DNA from: JBNNGK01 sp050268245
GTDB lineage: Bacteria > Pseudomonadota > Gammaproteobacteria > Enterobacterales > Enterobacteriaceae
Length of the DNA: 64,000 nt
Assembly: GCF_050268245.1 (NCBI RefSeq)
Contig: NZ_JBNNGK010000007.1
Location: 62,001-126,000, forward strand
Direction: 5' to 3'
Both the position numbers and the translations under genes were made by a program. This document shows, piece by piece, positions 44,228 to 51,860 of this stretch. The notes beneath the pieces were generated by a model. It had not been told where the DNA came from and ran no database searches. It worked only from the letters and a program-made list of their open reading frames with translations. How positions within the stretch are numbered: position 1 is the first letter of the stretch; each line of letters begins with the position of its first letter.

Positions 44228-44737
44228 TCACTGATGGCGCAGGCCGGCCCACCACAGACGTAATTTCATGCCCCAATAGCTGGTCCAACCGGTGGTGCTC
44301 TGCACCACCTTGCCATGAGAAATAACGACAAATGTTGGCGTTACGCCTACCTGCCACTGTTCAGCTAAGGAGCCGCGCGGATCGTTGATAACCGGCATCG
44401 TCAGCCGTTTTGCCGCCAACCAGTCCGCCACTCGCCCATCATCGCCGGAGCGCAACGCCACACTCAGCACATTGCCCCCCTCTGCGCTTAATGAAGCAAC
44501 GCTAGGGGTAGTGTAACGACACACGCCACACCAACTGGCCCAGAAATAGAGCAGCAGCGGCTTGTGTTGGCTACGTTCTGCCAGCGAAATCGGCTCGCCA
44601 TCAAGGGTTTCTAGCTGGTGCGTTTCAAACGCGCTAGGTGCCTGCGGTGCACGCAGCACATCCATTACGAAAACGATGACCGTTACGATGCATAACAGGA
44701 TAAAAATCTCACGCGCCCAGCGCTTCAACCTACCCAT
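44228..44737 (-). CDS. scsD: Membrane-anchored thioredoxin-like protein ScsD
   Basis: A 169-residue protein with an N-terminal membrane anchor (about 11-27) and a periplasmic thioredoxin fold: active site Cys70-Gly-Val-Cys73 in FWASWCGVCRYTTP and the cis-Pro segment GVTPTFVVI. Resembles TlpA/ScsD. In Salmonella it belongs to the suppressor-of-copper-sensitivity system and is a partner of ScsB. Overlaps the end of scsC by eight bases. Last gene of scsABCD. Confidence 0.92.
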   Translation of the reverse strand: MGRLKRWAREIFILLCIVTVIVFVMDVLRAPQAPSAFETHQLETLDGEPISLAERSQHKPLLLYFWASWCGVCRYTTPSVASLSAEGGNVLSVALRSGDDGRVADWLAAKRLTMPVINDPRGSLAEQWQVGVTPTFVVISHGKVVQSTTGWTSYWGMKLRLWWAGLRHQ

Positions 44738-45446
44738 TGCTGGCCTTCGCCAACTGCTGCTTCACCAGACTTTCCAGATCGGCATACGACACCGCGCCCG
44801 GCAGCATCCGATCGCCGATCAGTGTCGCCGGAGTCCCCTGCACGCCAAGTTGTTCCGCCAATTGCATATTAGTGCGTAGTGTTTTCATACTTTGCTCACT
44901 GGGCGTAACCGCTTTAACCCCCGTTTTTTGCTGTGCGGCAGCAATACTGGCCTTATCGTGAAAACCCTTTTTCGCCATCAGGCGTTGATGCAAAGCCCAA
45001 AATTGCGCTGGATGTTGCTGCCATGTGGTCAGTGCAATACGCGCCGAACTGATCGACGTTTCACCTTTAAATGGCAGCAGTTTCACAACCAATGCGACCT
45101 CAGGATACTGTTTGACGATTTTTTCCAGCATGGGATCAAACTGCTTGCAATACGGGCAGTTGTAATCGGTGAAGGTCACCAGCGTCAGTTTGGCATTTTT
45201 CACCCCCAAACGTGGACTGGCCGGATCGTCATACAGTTTTTTGGCGTTCTGCTCAATCGCCTGACTGACCTGCTGTTCAGCCGTTTGCTGCTGCCAGGCA
45301 TCTACCGCCTGCGCCAGAATATCCGGGTTGGAAACCAAGGTTTCACGCATAATTTCTTTGATGCGCGTTTCTTGCTCCGGGGTAAACGGCGCCGACGCCC
45401 AAGCGGGGGAAACCATCATCATCAATACAATCAGTAACATTCTCAT
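44730..45446 (-). CDS. scsC: Periplasmic DsbA/DsbG-like disulfide protein ScsC
   Basis: A 238-residue exported protein: signal peptide about 1-17 (SPAWA), a helical N-terminal extension (about 20-75, FTPEQETRIKEIMRETL onwards), then a DsbA-type thioredoxin domain with Cys97-Pro-Tyr-Cys100 and the cis-Pro loop QGTPATLIGD. The extended N-terminus is like the trimeric ScsC of Proteus mirabilis, a disulfide isomerase, and longer than Salmonella ScsC. Reduced by ScsB; protects secreted proteins during copper stress. Start overlaps the scsB stop (TAATG). Confidence 0.93.
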   Translation of the reverse strand: MRMLLIVLMMMVSPAWASAPFTPEQETRIKEIMRETLVSNPDILAQAVDAWQQQTAEQQVSQAIEQNAKKLYDDPASPRLGVKNAKLTLVTFTDYNCPYCKQFDPMLEKIVKQYPEVALVVKLLPFKGETSISSARIALTTWQQHPAQFWALHQRLMAKKGFHDKASIAAAQQKTGVKAVTPSEQSMKTLRTNMQLAEQLGVQGTPATLIGDRMLPGAVSYADLESLVKQQLAKASNG

Positions 45447-47479
45447 TATTCGGTTCCTTTGGCAGCAGACAGCGTTTGCAAGACAGCATCACGGGTTAAT
45501 AACGGTGATAACACCTCGCCGTTTGGGCTGTTAGGGCCATAAATTTGGTTAAAGGGGACGGCGACACTGCCACGGCGTTGCAGAAAAGCAGTAATCTCGG
45601 CCGAAGGACGGCTCCAGTCGCCACGCAACGCGACCACATCCTTCGCCATCAGCGCTTGTTGCACATCATCCCGTAGCAGTACGTTGAATTTGTTGGCTTT
45701 ACAGGTCACACACCAGTCAGCGGTCACATCAACAAACACCCGTTTGTGCTGCGCTAATGCCTGGGTAATCGCCTGTTCAGATAAAGGCTGCCAATTAATG
45801 CGATCCTCCAGTGGTTGATGCCACAGTTTGGCGCTCAATGCCCCGCCGAGTACCATCACACCCACCAACAGTAGCGCACTGGCAGCAACCATCCCTGCTA
45901 AGCGCGCGCCGTGCTGACGCCAAACGGCCAGCAACAGGCCTAACAGCAGCAGCACCGCAACGACCACGGTTAGCGTAGCGCCAATGTGGTTAACCATTAA
46001 GCTAAGCAACCACAGTGAAGACGCGAGCATCAGCAGGCCCAGCACCAGCCGTAGCCTATTCATCCAACGCCCCGGCCGCGGTAGCTTCAGGGCCAATGCA
46101 GGCCACGCAGCAATTAACAGCCACGGCAGGCTCATACCGATCCCCAGCGCTACAAACATGCCCCACAGCACGGGTAATGGTGCAGCCAAGGCAAACGCCA
46201 CTGCCGTACCGAGGAAAGGTGCAGAACATGGCGTCGCCAGTAGCGTGGCAAATGCCCCCTGCCAAAAGTGCCCGCTAAGCCCGTGCCCCCCTTGGGTCGC
46301 CAAACGCGTATTAAGATCGGAAGAGAGTTGCAGGTGGAACAAACCAAACAGGTTGGCGCTAAACAGTAAGGTGATCAGCACCATAAAACCGATAAACCAC
46401 GGATTCTGGAACTGGATACCCCAACCGAGTGCGTGATTGCCCAATCGCAGTAACGTCATCAGCAAGGCTAAGGCCATGAATGACGCGACGATTCCCGCGC
46501 TGGAAGCCAGAAACTGCATGCGTACGCTGCGCCGATCGCGCTGTTCCACTTGTAAAATTGAACCTAACTTCATGCCCAATACCGGTAGCACGCACGGCAT
46601 CAGATTGAGGATCAATCCACCGGCTAACGCCATCAGCACCGCTTGCCACAGCGGAAACGCGGCGTGGCTCTGCCCTGCAATAGGCTCACCGATGGTTAGC
46701 GTTGTCTCCTGCGCCACATCGCCATCGCCGATCACCAGCGTCAAGGTTTTGCCTCGCAGATCGGGGGCGCTGTCGCCCCAACCATCGCTCACCGGTATCC
46801 GCGCCAGTAATTGCTGGCCGTCGCTGCTGATATGCGGTGTACCGATATCCACACCGTCGAGGTTATCGAAAAATAGCGCCGGCTGCTGCCAACCACCACG
46901 GCGTTCGGCGCTGATTTGAAGCTCTCCATGCTGATAACCTGCGCGAAGGTTTTCCGCCACGCCCCGCTCTATCGGCACTTGCCCCATTGCCTGAGCAAAG
47001 TCGTGGTTAAACTGCGCATCATCAGGCGAACTCAGATCGAGGCTAAAGGGATAGTCGGTCAACACGCAGACATTGCTACAGGTAGACAGCGTTAAGGTTC
47101 CCGCCAACGTGCTCGGCGGTTGTCCTTTCATCACAATAGGCAGCGTGACCCGATGGTGATAACCCTGGGTAGAAATACCCGCGACCTCAAAGCGCTGCGG
47201 CGTAGGCCAGTACCAACGCGCCGGTGGCGGACTGCCCTGCCAGGTAATTTCTGGCGCAATGCCCCCTTCGCCTGGGGAGCGCCAGTAAGTTTTCCAGCCG
47301 TCTTGTAGCTCGACTGACAATAACAGGCGGGTTTCGCCAGCCTGGGAAGTATCGGCGCGCAGCCGAACTTGCGCGTGTTCGTTAGTTGGGCTTTGCAGCC
47401 AGCCGCTATCCGCCGCCTGCACCATCGGCAGCCAGAGCAATAGCAGGCTGGCAAGTGCCAACCTAAAAATCTTCAACAT
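45446..47479 (-). CDS. scsB: DsbD-like membrane electron carrier ScsB
   Basis: A 677-residue membrane reductase. Signal peptide (about 1-23), periplasmic N-terminal immunoglobulin-like domain (about 25-270), a DsbD-type transmembrane domain with the two redox cysteines in NLMPCVLPVLGMK and LLATPCSAPFLGTA, and a C-terminal thioredoxin domain with Cys590-Val-Thr-Cys593 (TADWCVTCKANKF). It carries electrons from cytoplasmic thioredoxin to ScsC and ScsD. The ATG at 47479 (MLKIFRLALASLLL) has GGAGA upstream; the frame to 47506 is rejected. Confidence 0.94.
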   Translation of the reverse strand: MLKIFRLALASLLLLWLPMVQAADSGWLQSPTNEHAQVRLRADTSQAGETRLLLSVELQDGWKTYWRSPGEGGIAPEITWQGSPPPARWYWPTPQRFEVAGISTQGYHHRVTLPIVMKGQPPSTLAGTLTLSTCSNVCVLTDYPFSLDLSSPDDAQFNHDFAQAMGQVPIERGVAENLRAGYQHGELQISAERRGGWQQPALFFDNLDGVDIGTPHISSDGQQLLARIPVSDGWGDSAPDLRGKTLTLVIGDGDVAQETTLTIGEPIAGQSHAAFPLWQAVLMALAGGLILNLMPCVLPVLGMKLGSILQVEQRDRRSVRMQFLASSAGIVASFMALALLMTLLRLGNHALGWGIQFQNPWFIGFMVLITLLFSANLFGLFHLQLSSDLNTRLATQGGHGLSGHFWQGAFATLLATPCSAPFLGTAVAFALAAPLPVLWGMFVALGIGMSLPWLLIAAWPALALKLPRPGRWMNRLRLVLGLLMLASSLWLLSLMVNHIGATLTVVVAVLLLLGLLLAVWRQHGARLAGMVAASALLLVGVMVLGGALSAKLWHQPLEDRINWQPLSEQAITQALAQHKRVFVDVTADWCVTCKANKFNVLLRDDVQQALMAKDVVALRGDWSRPSAEITAFLQRRGSVAVPFNQIYGPNSPNGEVLSPLLTRDAVLQTLSAAKGTE

Positions 47480-47527
47480 AGTTTTCTCCGTAAATGAATG
47501 TGTCATCGTCCAAATCAGACGATTAAC

Positions 47528-47893
47528 TCATTCACGGAAGACGCATAATCGTAGATGTACCCTGAGGGTCGGCGGGGAAATGGCTCGCAGAGGGGGAATG
47601 CGCAGACGCGCAGCCATGGTCGGTGCCAACAGCTCTAGCAATAGTGCCAATCCAAGCAACATGCCTTCAAACATCAGCGGAGGCGCGGCTAATAAGGATT
47701 TTGCACTGAGTTCACACGGCGTGACAGGAGCGTCAGTGCTATCATCACCGGCCGTTATTGCGCTACTGATTACTGGGATGCCGACGACCATTTGCAACGC
47801 ATGCAAGCCCGCCATGCGCTGCGTGATGCAGGTCAGCACCACCAGACAAGCCAGACATAAAAACCATTTTGCACTTCGCTGCCGTTTAACCAT
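47528..47893 (-). CDS. scsA: Copper-sensitivity suppressor ScsA
   Basis: A 121-residue small membrane protein with an N-terminal hydrophobic segment (about 10-26) and a second one near residues 74-92 (LMFEGMLLGLALLLELLAP). It matches ScsA, first gene of the Salmonella scs cluster, linked to copper and hydrogen peroxide tolerance; mechanism unknown. It lies 48 bp before scsB in the same direction and is divergent from flk. Confidence 0.85.
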   Translation of the reverse strand: MVKRQRSAKWFLCLACLVVLTCITQRMAGLHALQMVVGIPVISSAITAGDDSTDAPVTPCELSAKSLLAAPPLMFEGMLLGLALLLELLAPTMAARLRIPPLRAISPPTLRVHLRLCVFRE

Positions 47894-47943
47894 GACATCC
47901 TCTGTTCTGATTCTGCGCTTATCTTAGCGGCACCAAAGTAATT

Positions 47944-47957
47944 GGCAACATTTTGCC
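47944..47957. promoter_or_regulatory. Inverted repeat in the scsA-flk promoter region
   Basis: GGCAA-CATT-TTGCC, a five-base inverted repeat about 50 bp before scsA. It could be an operator of the copper-responsive scs operon, but it does not match a regulator consensus I can name. Confidence 0.3.
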
Positions 47958-48085
47958 TGTAAAGAAATGTCTGCCTGGCAGTATTGATAGCATCAATTAA
48001 CAGGTATCATAGACCGCTTATGTTTCCTTAAACCTGTGCTTTTCGCCGGGTATGACTTTTTTCTGCACAGCGAAGGACTGGTGAT

Positions 48086-49123
48086 ATGCAACCTTTGAGT
48101 GGCCCCGGTACCCACAACGTTTCCGAACGCTCTCCGGCCGGGGGGAAATCCACCGTCTCTGACGATCAGCCTCTCTCGCCAGCACAGCGTACGCGGCTAG
48201 AGAAACTGATTGTCAAAATTATGGCGCTTAGCCCGACGAAATCAGCCGAGATATGGGTTACGCTGCGGCATGACCTTGGCGTCAATCAACTGGGCGAACA
48301 GCACAGTGAGTTGCTGGCGCGCCATTTTGAACCCGCCGAACAGCTGTTGCAAAGCCGGTTGAGCCAGGCACAGCAAAGCCACGCCAACCGCCAGTTGCTG
48401 CAACAGTTAACCGAGCTACTACCGCAGGGAAATAACCGTCAGGCCGTTAGCGATTTTATTCGTCAGCAATTCGGCCATACCGTGCTGAGCCAACTTAGCC
48501 ACGAACAGTTGCAGCAAGTCTTCAATCTGCTACAAACCGGCAGCCTAGCGATTCCCCAACCGCAGCAGACCGCGACCAGCGATCGTCCGTTGTTACCCGC
48601 CGAGCATCAAAACCTGCAACAACAGGTCACCAAGCTCAGCGCCGCTACCGGTGAATCTCCGACCAAAATCTGGCAAAGGCTGTTTGATTTGGTCGGAGTG
48701 AAAACTAACGATCCGCTGCCAGCACGTCATTTCCAACTGTTAAGCCAGTATTTGCAGGCCAAAATAGCGCTCAGCCCGCAAAGTGCGCCAACCTTGAACA
48801 ATTTGCTGGCGGTATTGAAGCAACCGGCCGATCGGCAAGAGCAGCAACAATTGAATGATTACTGCCAGACACGCTTTCACTGTGCTGCCAACGCGCCACT
48901 GACCCATGCTCAACTCAATGATGTCATCAACCAGTTGTTCGCTCAGCGTTTGGAAAAGGTCGGTGTTACGCCGTTGATTCACCACGACGCACCGCCACAA
49001 CCATTGCTCAACCCGCTGATCGCCGCACTGCCACTGCCGGTGCAAAAAGCACTCAGCAAACCCGCCGTGGCATTTATCGTCCTGGTGATGGTGCTAGTCA
49101 TAGTGTTAGCGCTGGTGTTTTAA
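48086..49123 (+). CDS. flk: Flagellar regulatory protein Flk
   Basis: A 345-residue protein (E. coli Flk, 331) anchored by a C-terminal membrane helix (about 322-344) with a Gln-rich cytoplasmic part. Flk prevents premature switching of flagellar export from hook to filament substrates and counteracts loss of P/L ring signals in Salmonella. Conserved segments GNNRQAVSDFIRQQFG and IPQPQQTATSDRPLLPAEH. In E. coli it is divergent from pdxB; here the accessory block separates them. Confidence 0.94.
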   Translation: MQPLSGPGTHNVSERSPAGGKSTVSDDQPLSPAQRTRLEKLIVKIMALSPTKSAEIWVTLRHDLGVNQLGEQHSELLARHFEPAEQLLQSRLSQAQQSHANRQLLQQLTELLPQGNNRQAVSDFIRQQFGHTVLSQLSHEQLQQVFNLLQTGSLAIPQPQQTATSDRPLLPAEHQNLQQQVTKLSAATGESPTKIWQRLFDLVGVKTNDPLPARHFQLLSQYLQAKIALSPQSAPTLNNLLAVLKQPADRQEQQQLNDYCQTRFHCAANAPLTHAQLNDVINQLFAQRLEKVGVTPLIHHDAPPQPLLNPLIAALPLPVQKALSKPAVAFIVLVMVLVIVLALVF

Positions 49124-49125
49124 CC

Positions 49126-49284
49126 CTAGCTACAGCCGCAATCCGCTAGCGTTTGCCCGACCAGCGAGCCGCGAGATTCCCCGATAGCCAACGGATGGCC
49201 GTCGCGTAACCAAAAGTCCAATCCACCGTTCGGCTCTTTCACCTTGAAACCTTGCAGTGCTAATTTGAAGGCGACTTTAGTCAA
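49126..49284 (-). CDS. Unrecognised 52-residue ORF, possible gene remnant
   Basis: A short frame from a TTG at 49284 to TAG at 49126, with protein-like composition: it contains KVKEPNGGLDFWLRDGHPLA and ends SLVGQTLADCGCS. GGGAG lies ten bases before the TTG. I do not recognise it. It could be a small gene, or the 3' end of a gene lost at this spot, where E. coli has yfcJ. It is convergent with flk, ending two bases from its stop. Confidence 0.35.
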   Translation of the reverse strand: MTKVAFKLALQGFKVKEPNGGLDFWLRDGHPLAIGESRGSLVGQTLADCGCS

Positions 49285-49396
49285 CTCTCAGGCGCTCCCT
49301 ACCCGCCCAAAATGTGCTTTTTCGCCCCCGCCTCTTTTCATTTCGTTCAGTTTGCTCTATTTGTAACGCCCTTCTTCGTTTTAAAGGATTTTCCCC

Positions 49397-50428
49397 ATGG
49401 CCAGAATTTTCGCCAACGGGCTGTTGTTAAGCATGATAGTTAGCCTGCTGACCGCCTGTAATGACACCGAAACACGCCCACAGATCGATATTGAAGGTAA
49501 AACAATGGGTACGTTTTACAGCGTAAAAATCAGTGGCGCAGTGGCCGAAAGCCGTCAGCAATTACAACAAGACATCGACGCACTACTCGAACAGGCAAAC
49601 GACGATATTTCGACCTATCGCCCCCACTCGGTACTGTCGCGTTTTAACCAGTCGCGCAGCGCTGAACCGCAGCCTGTCCCGCGCGGGATGGCCGACATTA
49701 TCCTGACCGCGCTACGTATTGGCCGCGACACCCATGGCGCCATGGATATTACCGTCGGCCCGTTAGTTAATCTGTGGGGGTTTGGCCCGGATAAACACCC
49801 GGTAAAGATACCTAATCCGCAGCAAATTGATGCAGCTAAAAGCAACGTTGGTTTGCAACATCTGAAATTAATCAGCGACCAACACGGCGAGAGGCTGCAA
49901 AAGGATTTGCCGAGTCTGTATGTTGACCTTTCAACGCTCGGTGAAGGTTACGGCGTCGATCAGTTGGTAAAACTGATGGCACGTAAAGGCATCACCAATT
50001 ATCTGGTATCGGTCGGTGGCGCGGTGTCATCGCGCGGAGTAAATGGCCAGGGAAAACCGTGGCGCGTCGCGATTCAAAAACCAACCGATCGTGAAAATGC
50101 GGTGCAAGCGCTGGTGGATTTGCAAGGGTACGGGATCAGCACCGCTGGCAGTTACCGTAACTACATCGAGCAAGACGGACAACGTTATTCGCACGTAATC
50201 GATCCCACAACGGGCCGGCCGATTACCCATAAGCTGGTTTCCGCCACGGTGATTGCACCCACAACGCTGGAAGCTGACGGCTGGGATACCGGGCTGATGG
50301 TGTTAGGAACGGAAAAAGCGCTAAAGCTAGCCGAGGAAAAAGGTTTGGCGGTGTATTTAATCAGTAAAACCGATACAGGTTTTAGCGCGGTGATGACACC
50401 ACAATTCAAAGCTTTTTTAGTGCAATAA
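49397..50428 (+). CDS. apbE: FAD:protein FMN transferase (ApbE lipoprotein)
   Basis: A 343-residue lipoprotein with lipobox LLTAC (Cys21). ApbE domain from about 30 to 340: EGKTMGTFYSVKI, ISTYRPHSVLSRFN, TVGPLVNLWGFGP, DLSTLGEGYGVDQL, the flavin-transfer region STAGSYRNYIEQDG and SHVIDPTTGRPI, and EADGWDTGLMVLG with Mg-binding Asp. It links FMN from FAD to a Thr of target proteins such as NqrB/C or RnfG/D. No nqr or rnf gene is adjacent, so the target is elsewhere. Ends 15 bp before array 3. Confidence 0.93.
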   Translation: MARIFANGLLLSMIVSLLTACNDTETRPQIDIEGKTMGTFYSVKISGAVAESRQQLQQDIDALLEQANDDISTYRPHSVLSRFNQSRSAEPQPVPRGMADIILTALRIGRDTHGAMDITVGPLVNLWGFGPDKHPVKIPNPQQIDAAKSNVGLQHLKLISDQHGERLQKDLPSLYVDLSTLGEGYGVDQLVKLMARKGITNYLVSVGGAVSSRGVNGQGKPWRVAIQKPTDRENAVQALVDLQGYGISTAGSYRNYIEQDGQRYSHVIDPTTGRPITHKLVSATVIAPTTLEADGWDTGLMVLGTEKALKLAEEKGLAVYLISKTDTGFSAVMTPQFKAFLVQ

Positions 50429-50442
50429 ATAAGGGATAAAAC

Positions 50443-51397
50443 GGGCGCGGCGTGCCACGCCCCTACGCTACATCAACACCGTGCTGACACCGCCCGCACG
50501 ATACAATGTTCACCGTAGTGGCCGGGCATGCCCGGCCTGTCATGCGTATTCAACATCCGTAACACGGGCGCGGCGTGCCACGCCCCTACGCTACATCCAT
50601 ACCGTGCTCTTACAACCCGCACGATACAATGTTCAGCGTAGTGGCCGGGCAAGCCCGGCCTGTCATGCGTATTCAACATCCGTAACACGGGCGCGGCATG
50701 CCACGCCCCTACGCTACATCAACACCGTGCTGACACCGCCCGCACGATACAATGTTCAGCGTAGTGGCCGGGTATGCCCGGCCTGTAATGCGTATTCAAC
50801 ATCCGTAACACGGGCGCGGCGTGCCACGCCCCTACGCTACATCCATACCGTGCTCTTACAACCCGCACGATACAATGTTCACCGTAGTGGCCGGGCAAGC
50901 CCGGCCTGTCATGCGTATTCAACATCCGTAACACGGGCGCGGCATGCCACGCCCCTACGCTACATCCATACCGTGCTCGTACAACCTGCACGATACAATG
51001 TTCACCGTAGTGGCCGGGCATGCCCGGCCTGTAATGCGCATCCCACATACGTAACACGGGCGCGGCGTGCCACGCCCCTACGCTACATCAACACCGTGCT
51101 GACACCGCCCGCACGATACAATGTTCAGCGTAGTGGCCTGGTATGCCGGCCTGTCATGCGCATCCCACATCCGTAACACGGGCGCGGCATGCCACGCCTA
51201 CGCTACATCTAAGCCATGCTCACACCGCCCGCATCATACAATGTTCAACGTAGGGGCCGGGCATGCCCGGCCTGTCATGCGTATTCAACATCCGTAACAC
51301 GGGCGCGGCGTGCCACGCCCCTACGCTACATCCATACCGTGCTCGTACAACCCGCACCATACAATGTTCACCGTAGTGGCCGGGCATGCCCGGCCTG
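50443..51397. repeat. Tandem array 3: eight paired-palindrome units of 121-123 bp
   Basis: Units start at 50443, 50566, 50689, 50812, 50935, 51058, 51180 and 51301. Unit plan is as in array 2: GGGCGCGGCGTGCCACGCCC-CTAC, spacer, GTAG plus GGCCGGGCATGCCCGGCC (variants with CAAG, TATG). Spacers come in two main kinds: CAACACCGTGCTGACACCGC in units 1, 3, 6 and CATACCGTGCTCTTACAACC (or CTCGTACAACC) in units 2, 4, 5, 8; unit 7 is divergent. Spacer ends (CGATACAATGTTCACC) are homologous to array 2. It lies between convergent apbE and a small lipoprotein gene. Confidence 0.95.
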
Positions 51398-51427
51398 CTG
51401 TAATGCACACGGCACAACCGATTGCTG

Positions 51428-51649
51428 TTACTTAGTCAGCGCAATAATCCCCAGCGTCAAACCAGCAACCGCCGCGGCGCCACCGGCGATTGCGCCTGCT
51501 GTTTCCCAGTTATCCTGTGTGGTGCCTTTCATACAGGTGTTGGTATGTACCAATCGCCCCTGGTCATCATAAACCGGTACGCAAGGAGAATTGGTCGCAC
51601 AGCCAGCCAATACGGCTGCAAGTAATCCAACCACAATTATTTTTTTCAT
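51428..51649 (-). CDS. Small glycine-zipper lipoprotein
   Basis: A 73-residue exported lipoprotein: lipobox LAGC with Cys17 after a typical signal (MKKIIVVGLLAAVLAGC), a short Cys-containing periplasmic part (SPCVPVYDDQGRLVHTNTCM) and a C-terminal Gly/Ala-rich hydrophobic segment AGAIAGGAAAVAGLTLGI like glycine-zipper proteins. Function unknown. Ends 31 bp from array 3. Confidence 0.8.
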   Translation of the reverse strand: MKKIIVVGLLAAVLAGCATNSPCVPVYDDQGRLVHTNTCMKGTTQDNWETAGAIAGGAAAVAGLTLGIIALTK

Positions 51650-51810
51650 ATTTATTGCCTCAATGTTCGATCACGCTTCAACGCAACGTTGAGCGGTGAT
51701 CACCGTTTCGCGGCTATTGTATGCACAATCATCTGAATGAACAGTCAATGATCTCCCGACGGCGATCATTTGGGATAACTCTGAACGGGCATTAGGCGGA
51801 TAACGGGCAG

Positions 51811-51836
51811 TAAAAAGCCCGCATAATCGCGGGCTT
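51811..51836 (-). terminator. Terminator of fabB
   Basis: On the minus strand AAGCCCGC pairs with GCGGGCTT (51836-51829 with 51822-51815, six-base loop) followed by TTTTTA. A clear Rho-independent terminator 25 bp after the fabB stop. Confidence 0.92.
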
Positions 51837-51860
51837 GATCTCGTTAGGCGTTAAAACAAA

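Noticed and set aside
50481..51176. Long open frames (up to 231 residues) across array 3, and similar frames across arrays 1 and 2 on both strands
   Set aside because: The frames stay open because the period (123 or 132 bp) is a multiple of three and the repeat has few stops; both strands and several frames are open at once and the peptides just repeat RSGRACPACHAYSTS-like or RPGMPGHYGEH-like units. No start with a ribosome-binding site, no family.
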